Positions 6,582 through 9,493 of a DNA stretch of 9,493 nucleotides are shown piece by piece. Numbering within the stretch: the first letter of the stretch is position 1; each line of letters starts with the position of its first letter. The DNA comes from Methanohalobium sp046546175 (GTDB lineage Archaea; Halobacteriota; Methanosarcinia; Methanosarcinales; Methanosarcinaceae), in NCBI RefSeq assembly GCF_046546175.1, contig NZ_JBKGYF010000065.1, positions 1-9,493 of the forward strand, given 5' to 3'. A program made the translations under genes and the position numbers. Under the pieces are notes generated by a model. That model was given only the letters and a program-made list of their open reading frames with translations. It was not told where the DNA came from and ran no database searches.

Positions 6582-8023
6582 GTAATCATTGTGTTTAAAT
6601 TAATTGATTTTCTGTCGATCTCATATACCATTTCAGGTTCTATATATTTTCCATTTACAGTAACTGGTTGTCCTTTTGCAAGTTTTCCAAACATGGGACC
6701 ATCAGGAACACCGAGTTCACGGGCAAGTTCTGAATTAAATCTTTTCTTTACAATATATAATACATTTCCTTCTGGCGAATATTCTATTTCATGATTTTTC
6801 TTGATGAGTATTATACATTCATTGACCAGTTCATTTGCCATTGTATTAACATTGTTTCTGTTGATGTCCAGTATTACATTACCAAGTGTTCCATTTGCAT
6901 TTTCAATATATGCAATCCCTTGATTTTGTAAAAAATTATTAAGGTGGATTTTATCATTTTTTTCTGCTTCTTTTAATAAATTTTCATCTATAATGGCAGC
7001 TTCAACCGATAAATCTTTGAAGTCCATTGTTTGTATTTTGTTTTTAAATCTGTCAGTTAATTTAAGGTTTCCATTAGGGCAGATATCCATTGCTTTTTCG
7101 TACAACTGTTTGAAAAACTGCCAAGAAACTCCGCTCATTTCCCTTATATCACTTTCCCGCAAAATATCCATTCCCAGTGATTCCACAATATCCATTATTC
7201 GATTTCGTTCTCTAGTTGACATTGATTTTCTGTCAAAATAAACAAAATCAGGATTTGATTTATCAATCGCCTGCTTGACTATATTTATATCAACATCTTC
7301 CAACTGGTAATCCGGGAAGATATGTCCAAAGGTAATATTGGTTTCAAACAACAGTTTTGATTGTCTTTTGGCATAATGTCCTCCACCAAATCCCAAAGCA
7401 ACCGGACATTGTGCGCAGTTATTGGGTTCAACTGATAATATTGCATCAGCTATTATTCTTCCTGGTTCAGGGTCAACCCATTGATTTTCTGTGCTTCCGA
7501 TTTCAACATATACAGATGGTGTAATTAGTTCAGATGGACCATGATGTGTTGCTTCCAAGGATACCTCATAATCCATGTTTTCTGACAGTTTTTTTATATT
7601 AGTCAGAATCGACCGCATGGCATATGGAGCTGTAACTGCCAGTTTATGTGGATTTCCTCCATAATCAGCAGTCCCAGTATTACCTGTAAAATGTGTGGTT
7701 AATAATCTGCGCTCATCTTTACTTCGATGTTTGGATGCAAAAATGAGAAGGGTGGATGTAAATCCATATCCATGCAGCTTTTTATCAATACCATCTGAAT
7801 GGATATGATGTTTGTCCAGTTCCACTATCCTAAAACCACTGGATTCATAGATAGAACAGATACCTGAAGTCTTCAGTACCTCAGGATATTTAATCTGATG
7901 CCAGTTATCAGATGCCAGTAGATGGTCTTTGATATTCTGACTTGCCTTATCTACTAAAGAACAGATAATTGTTATACTGGGTTCGTTTTTCATATCAATC
8001 TGCTGATTTCTATTGTTTATCAT
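6578..8023 (-). CDS. dtdA: D-aminoacyl-tRNA deacylase (archaeal DtdA/DTD2 type), long form
   Basis: DtdA is a zinc-dependent enzyme that removes D-amino acids wrongly attached to tRNA. The first 290 or so residues carry the family pattern: ITIICSLVDKASQNI near residue 17, HFTGNTG at 111-117, SLEATHHGP at 155-163, EIGSTENQW at 174-182 and GFGGGHYAKRQSK at 211-223. Archaeal DtdA from Pyrococcus is about 270 residues; this one has about 190 more, ending in a segment (LGVPDGPMFGKLAKGQPVTV) that resembles the end of tRNase Z proteins. Long forms occur in Methanosarcinales to my knowledge. No start has a clear Shine-Dalgarno; ATG 8023 (481 residues) is listed, ATG 7993 (471) begins closer to the family N-terminus. 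It is separated from ftsZ by 49 bp and from the upstream methyltransferase gene by 138 bp. Confidence 0.93.
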   Translation of the reverse strand: MINNRNQQIDMKNEPSITIICSLVDKASQNIKDHLLASDNWHQIKYPEVLKTSGICSIYESSGFRIVELDKHHIHSDGIDKKLHGYGFTSTLLIFASKHRSKDERRLLTTHFTGNTGTADYGGNPHKLAVTAPYAMRSILTNIKKLSENMDYEVSLEATHHGPSELITPSVYVEIGSTENQWVDPEPGRIIADAILSVEPNNCAQCPVALGFGGGHYAKRQSKLLFETNITFGHIFPDYQLEDVDINIVKQAIDKSNPDFVYFDRKSMSTRERNRIMDIVESLGMDILRESDIREMSGVSWQFFKQLYEKAMDICPNGNLKLTDRFKNKIQTMDFKDLSVEAAIIDENLLKEAEKNDKIHLNNFLQNQGIAYIENANGTLGNVILDINRNNVNTMANELVNECIILIKKNHEIEYSPEGNVLYIVKKRFNSELARELGVPDGPMFGKLAKGQPVTVNGKYIEPEMVYEIDRKSINLNTMIT

Positions 8024-8056
8024 TGATGAATACCATGGAAAATCCAGATGGATAAT

Positions 8057-8101
8057 TCCTACGAGATTATATGATAACGTTTAAATAAAAGTTTCGTAGG
8101 A
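8057..8101 (-). promoter_or_regulatory. Inverted repeat around the dtdA promoter
   Basis: TCCTACGA (8057-8064) and TCGTAGGA (8094-8101) are perfect 8-base inverted repeats with a 29-base spacer. On the minus strand the spacer holds the TATA-like CTTTTATTTAAA and CATATAAT. The arms could be the two half-sites of a regulator bracketing the promoter, or the stem of a large RNA hairpin if transcription begins upstream. The site lies 34-78 bases before the dtdA ATG. Confidence 0.4.
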
Positions 8102-8125
8102 CAATTTCTATAGTTATACTGCCAT

Positions 8126-8161
8126 AAATAAAAAAAGTGGTCGGATATAAAATTATTATAT
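8126..8161 (-). terminator. Weak terminator after the methyltransferase gene
   Basis: Starting at the base after the TAG stop, the minus strand has a 6-bp AT-only inverted repeat, ATATAA (8161-8156) and TTATAT (8150-8145), then a TTTTTTT run with ATTTAT (about 8138-8126). Archaeal polymerase can stop at T-runs alone; the hairpin adds little. Confidence 0.35.
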
Positions 8162-8959
8162 CTATTTTTTAAGATCTAAACCCCATCTACTAACACCAGG
8201 TGCTACATTTCCACACCTTCGATAATAATCAACCTTCAGACCCATTGTTATAAGCTTTTCAATTAGTTCAGGAATTTCAGATTGCGGTTTAAAGGTATAA
8301 AAATGAATAAAACCTTCGTTTTTAACAAATCCTGATATATTCGCAAGGATATAGTCCATACCATATGGAGTCGGTACTATAGCCCTATCAAAATCATAAA
8401 TGTCAAGGATAGATGACAGATTTGCAATATCGTCCTAGACCAATATCATATTATTATTAACTTTATTAAGTCGAGCGTTTTCCTGCAACCACTTAAAAGC
8501 CTCCGGGTTCTTCTCTATTGCCACAGTTTCAAAACTATGAAAAGCTGCAGGAATCGCAAATGGACCTACTCCACAGAAGGGGACCAGAACTTTTTCGTGT
8601 GGATTTATTTTTGATACTACCCTTTGCCTCTCATAGGACAAACGATTGTTGAAAAACACCTTACTTACATCGACTCTGTAGCTGAAACCATATTCCCTGT
8701 GAATTGTTATTGTATCATTTCCAAACAAAATTTCAAAATTTGCTACTCTTTTATCGCCATCAACTTTAGTTGTTTTATTGAGAACTGTTTTTAAATTCCT
8801 GTGGATTCCAGTAATGTACCTAGCAATATCAAATTTATAATTATCAAGATTATCAGGAATTGATAATACAGCTATTTCTCCTATGATATCAAACCTTTTT
8901 GGAACATCTCCCAGCAAATGTTCAGGAACCTTATCACTTATATGATTTCTAAGATTCAT
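8162..8959 (-). CDS. Trm5-family SAM-dependent methyltransferase with in-frame TAG
   Basis: The N-terminus (VPKRFDIIGEIAVLSIP, residues 19-35) and VFFNNRLSYERQRV (101-114) are typical of the Trm5 tRNA guanine-37 N1-methyltransferase family. A SAM-binding fold follows: VLVPFCGVGPFAIPAA (124-139), acidic Glu149 in VAIEKNPEAF, and NARLNKV (161-167). Codon 175 is TAG (8437-8435). The same frame continues with DDIANLSSIL, DRAIVPTPYGMDYIL, GFIHFYTFKP and CGNVAPGVSRWGLDLKK, which is the rest of the same Rossmann domain, and ends at TAG 8164-8162. The total is 265 codons counting the internal TAG. Either TAG is decoded, for example as pyrrolysine, or the gene is a single-nonsense pseudogene. The PTPYG motif replaces the NLP/NPP-type motif of true Trm5, so the target is uncertain. 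ATG is supported by GGAG six bases upstream of it; the upstream gene ends 15 bp away. Confidence 0.85.
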
Positions 8960-8974
8960 GAAAAACTCCAGTGG

Positions 8975-9325
8975 TTAATTACCATATTCTTCAATTCTGG
9001 TAGCTGTTATCCTAGCATCGATTTCAGCATAGTTTACCTTGACCTTTTTACCCGTCACGATTTCGGTATCAACCATCGTAAAATTTTCTATCCCAAAACC
9101 TGCCTGGTTACCTATTTCATCCTCGTAATAACCTTCAGCATCTTCAACGGTTACCGCGAATTTATCACCTTTTTCATTTACAGCTGTGATATTACCCACA
9201 ACATAACCTGATTTATCATCAATTGAAAGCAGTGAATATGAAATCAATGCAACAGAAAAAGCCAGTATTACAACAACAATCAAATTCAAAATTGTATTTT
9301 TGTTAATACTATAGCCTCCAAACAC
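8975..9325 (-). CDS. Small membrane-anchored protein of unknown function
   Basis: I do not recognise a family. The product has a short polar N-terminus with Lys9, one hydrophobic helix (ILNLIVVVILAFSVALISYS, residues 12-31) that fits an uncleaved anchor or signal peptide, and an acidic outer domain of about 80 residues. That domain, with GYVVGNITAVNEKGDKFAV and KKVKVNYAEIDARITATRIEEYG, looks like short beta strands of an OB-like or similar barrel. The frame opens at GTG 9325 with no Shine-Dalgarno before it. A strong GGAGG (9319-9315) lies inside, seven bases before an ATT codon at 9307, which would give a 110-residue product starting INKNTILNL. It ends 15 bp before the methyltransferase start and is probably co-transcribed with it. 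Confidence 0.7.
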   Translation of the reverse strand: MFGGYSINKNTILNLIVVVILAFSVALISYSLLSIDDKSGYVVGNITAVNEKGDKFAVTVEDAEGYYEDEIGNQAGFGIENFTMVDTEIVTGKKVKVNYAEIDARITATRIEEYGN

Positions 9326-9345
9326 TATGAGTTATTAAAATGTCC

Positions 9346-9372
9346 CTTATATCAGCAACAATTTAGATTATA
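9346..9372 (-). promoter_or_regulatory. TATA-like elements before the small membrane protein gene
   Basis: On the minus strand CTTATAATC (about 9372-9364) and GATATAAG (about 9353-9346) are both plausible TATA boxes. The second predicts a transcript start close to 9325. That would make the GTG leaderless, or leave an 18-base leader holding GGAGG before the ATT codon at 9307. Confidence 0.3.
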
Positions 9373-9493
9373 AGAAATACAATATATTAGATATAACATG
9401 TTTATCTTTAATAAGGATTTTGACACTATAAAAAGAAGATAAGAAGAGAGCCGATACTGGAGCAAGATTAGTCAGAAATATGATGACTGGATA
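9373..9493. other. Right end of the window without a gene
   Basis: No supported gene lies here. The plus strand reads ATGATGACTGG from 9480 to the edge, which could open a rightward gene, with a loose TATA-like CACTATAAAAAG near 9423-9434. There is no Shine-Dalgarno at a useful distance and too few codons to judge. Confidence 0.2.

Noticed and set aside
8162..8359. Separate small gene at the 3' part of the methyltransferase
   Set aside because: Its residues continue the Trm5-like fold in the same frame as the upstream part, with no gap and no ribosome binding site before its ATG.
9480..9493. Start of a rightward gene at the window edge
   Set aside because: Only four codons are visible and no ribosome binding site sits at a suitable distance.

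Overview
The window looks like a chromosome segment from an AT-rich methanogenic archaeon of the Methanosarcinales, most likely a Methanosarcinaceae member. The reasons are an archaeal ribosomal stalk operon, an Spt5-type NusG, a SecE/Sec61-gamma, an archaeal FtsZ, a DtdA-type D-aminoacyl-tRNA deacylase, TTTATATA-like promoters and GGTGAT/GGAGG ribosome binding sites. I cannot name the genus from sequence alone. Nearly every gene is on the minus strand, so the biological reading order runs from right to left.

Right end to middle (9325 to 6578, minus): a small membrane-anchored protein of unknown function, then a Trm5-family SAM-dependent methyltransferase, then dtdA. The methyltransferase gene carries an in-frame TAG at codon 175. 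The frame stays open for 90 more family-conserved codons and ends at a second TAG, with a TAA two codons beyond. In a pyrrolysine-decoding methanogen this is a candidate for amber read-through. The alternative is a simple nonsense mutation. dtdA is a long version with a C-terminal extension of about 190 residues.

Middle (6528 to 1641, minus): ftsZ has its own promoter, ribosome binding site and hairpin terminator. It is followed by secE, spt5/nusG, rpl11, rpl1, rpl10 (P0) and rpl12, a conserved archaeal transcription/translation/secretion cluster. It starts at a TATA box before secE and ends at a strong hairpin after rpl12. Two internal control points stand out. A two-helix hairpin runs into the rpl1 ribosome binding site, a candidate L1 autoregulatory operator. 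A 17-nt palindrome plus TATA box lies directly before rpl12, a candidate private promoter for the multi-copy stalk protein.

Left end (1712 to 1): a 524-bp spacer holds an exact 72-bp tandem duplication and no convincing gene. Next is a HIT-family hydrolase on the minus strand. It converges on a plus-strand tetratricopeptide-repeat gene that looks broken: its 5' end is closed by a stop, and a TGA replaces the conserved tryptophan of one repeat. I see no rRNA, tRNA, CRISPR array or complete insertion sequence.
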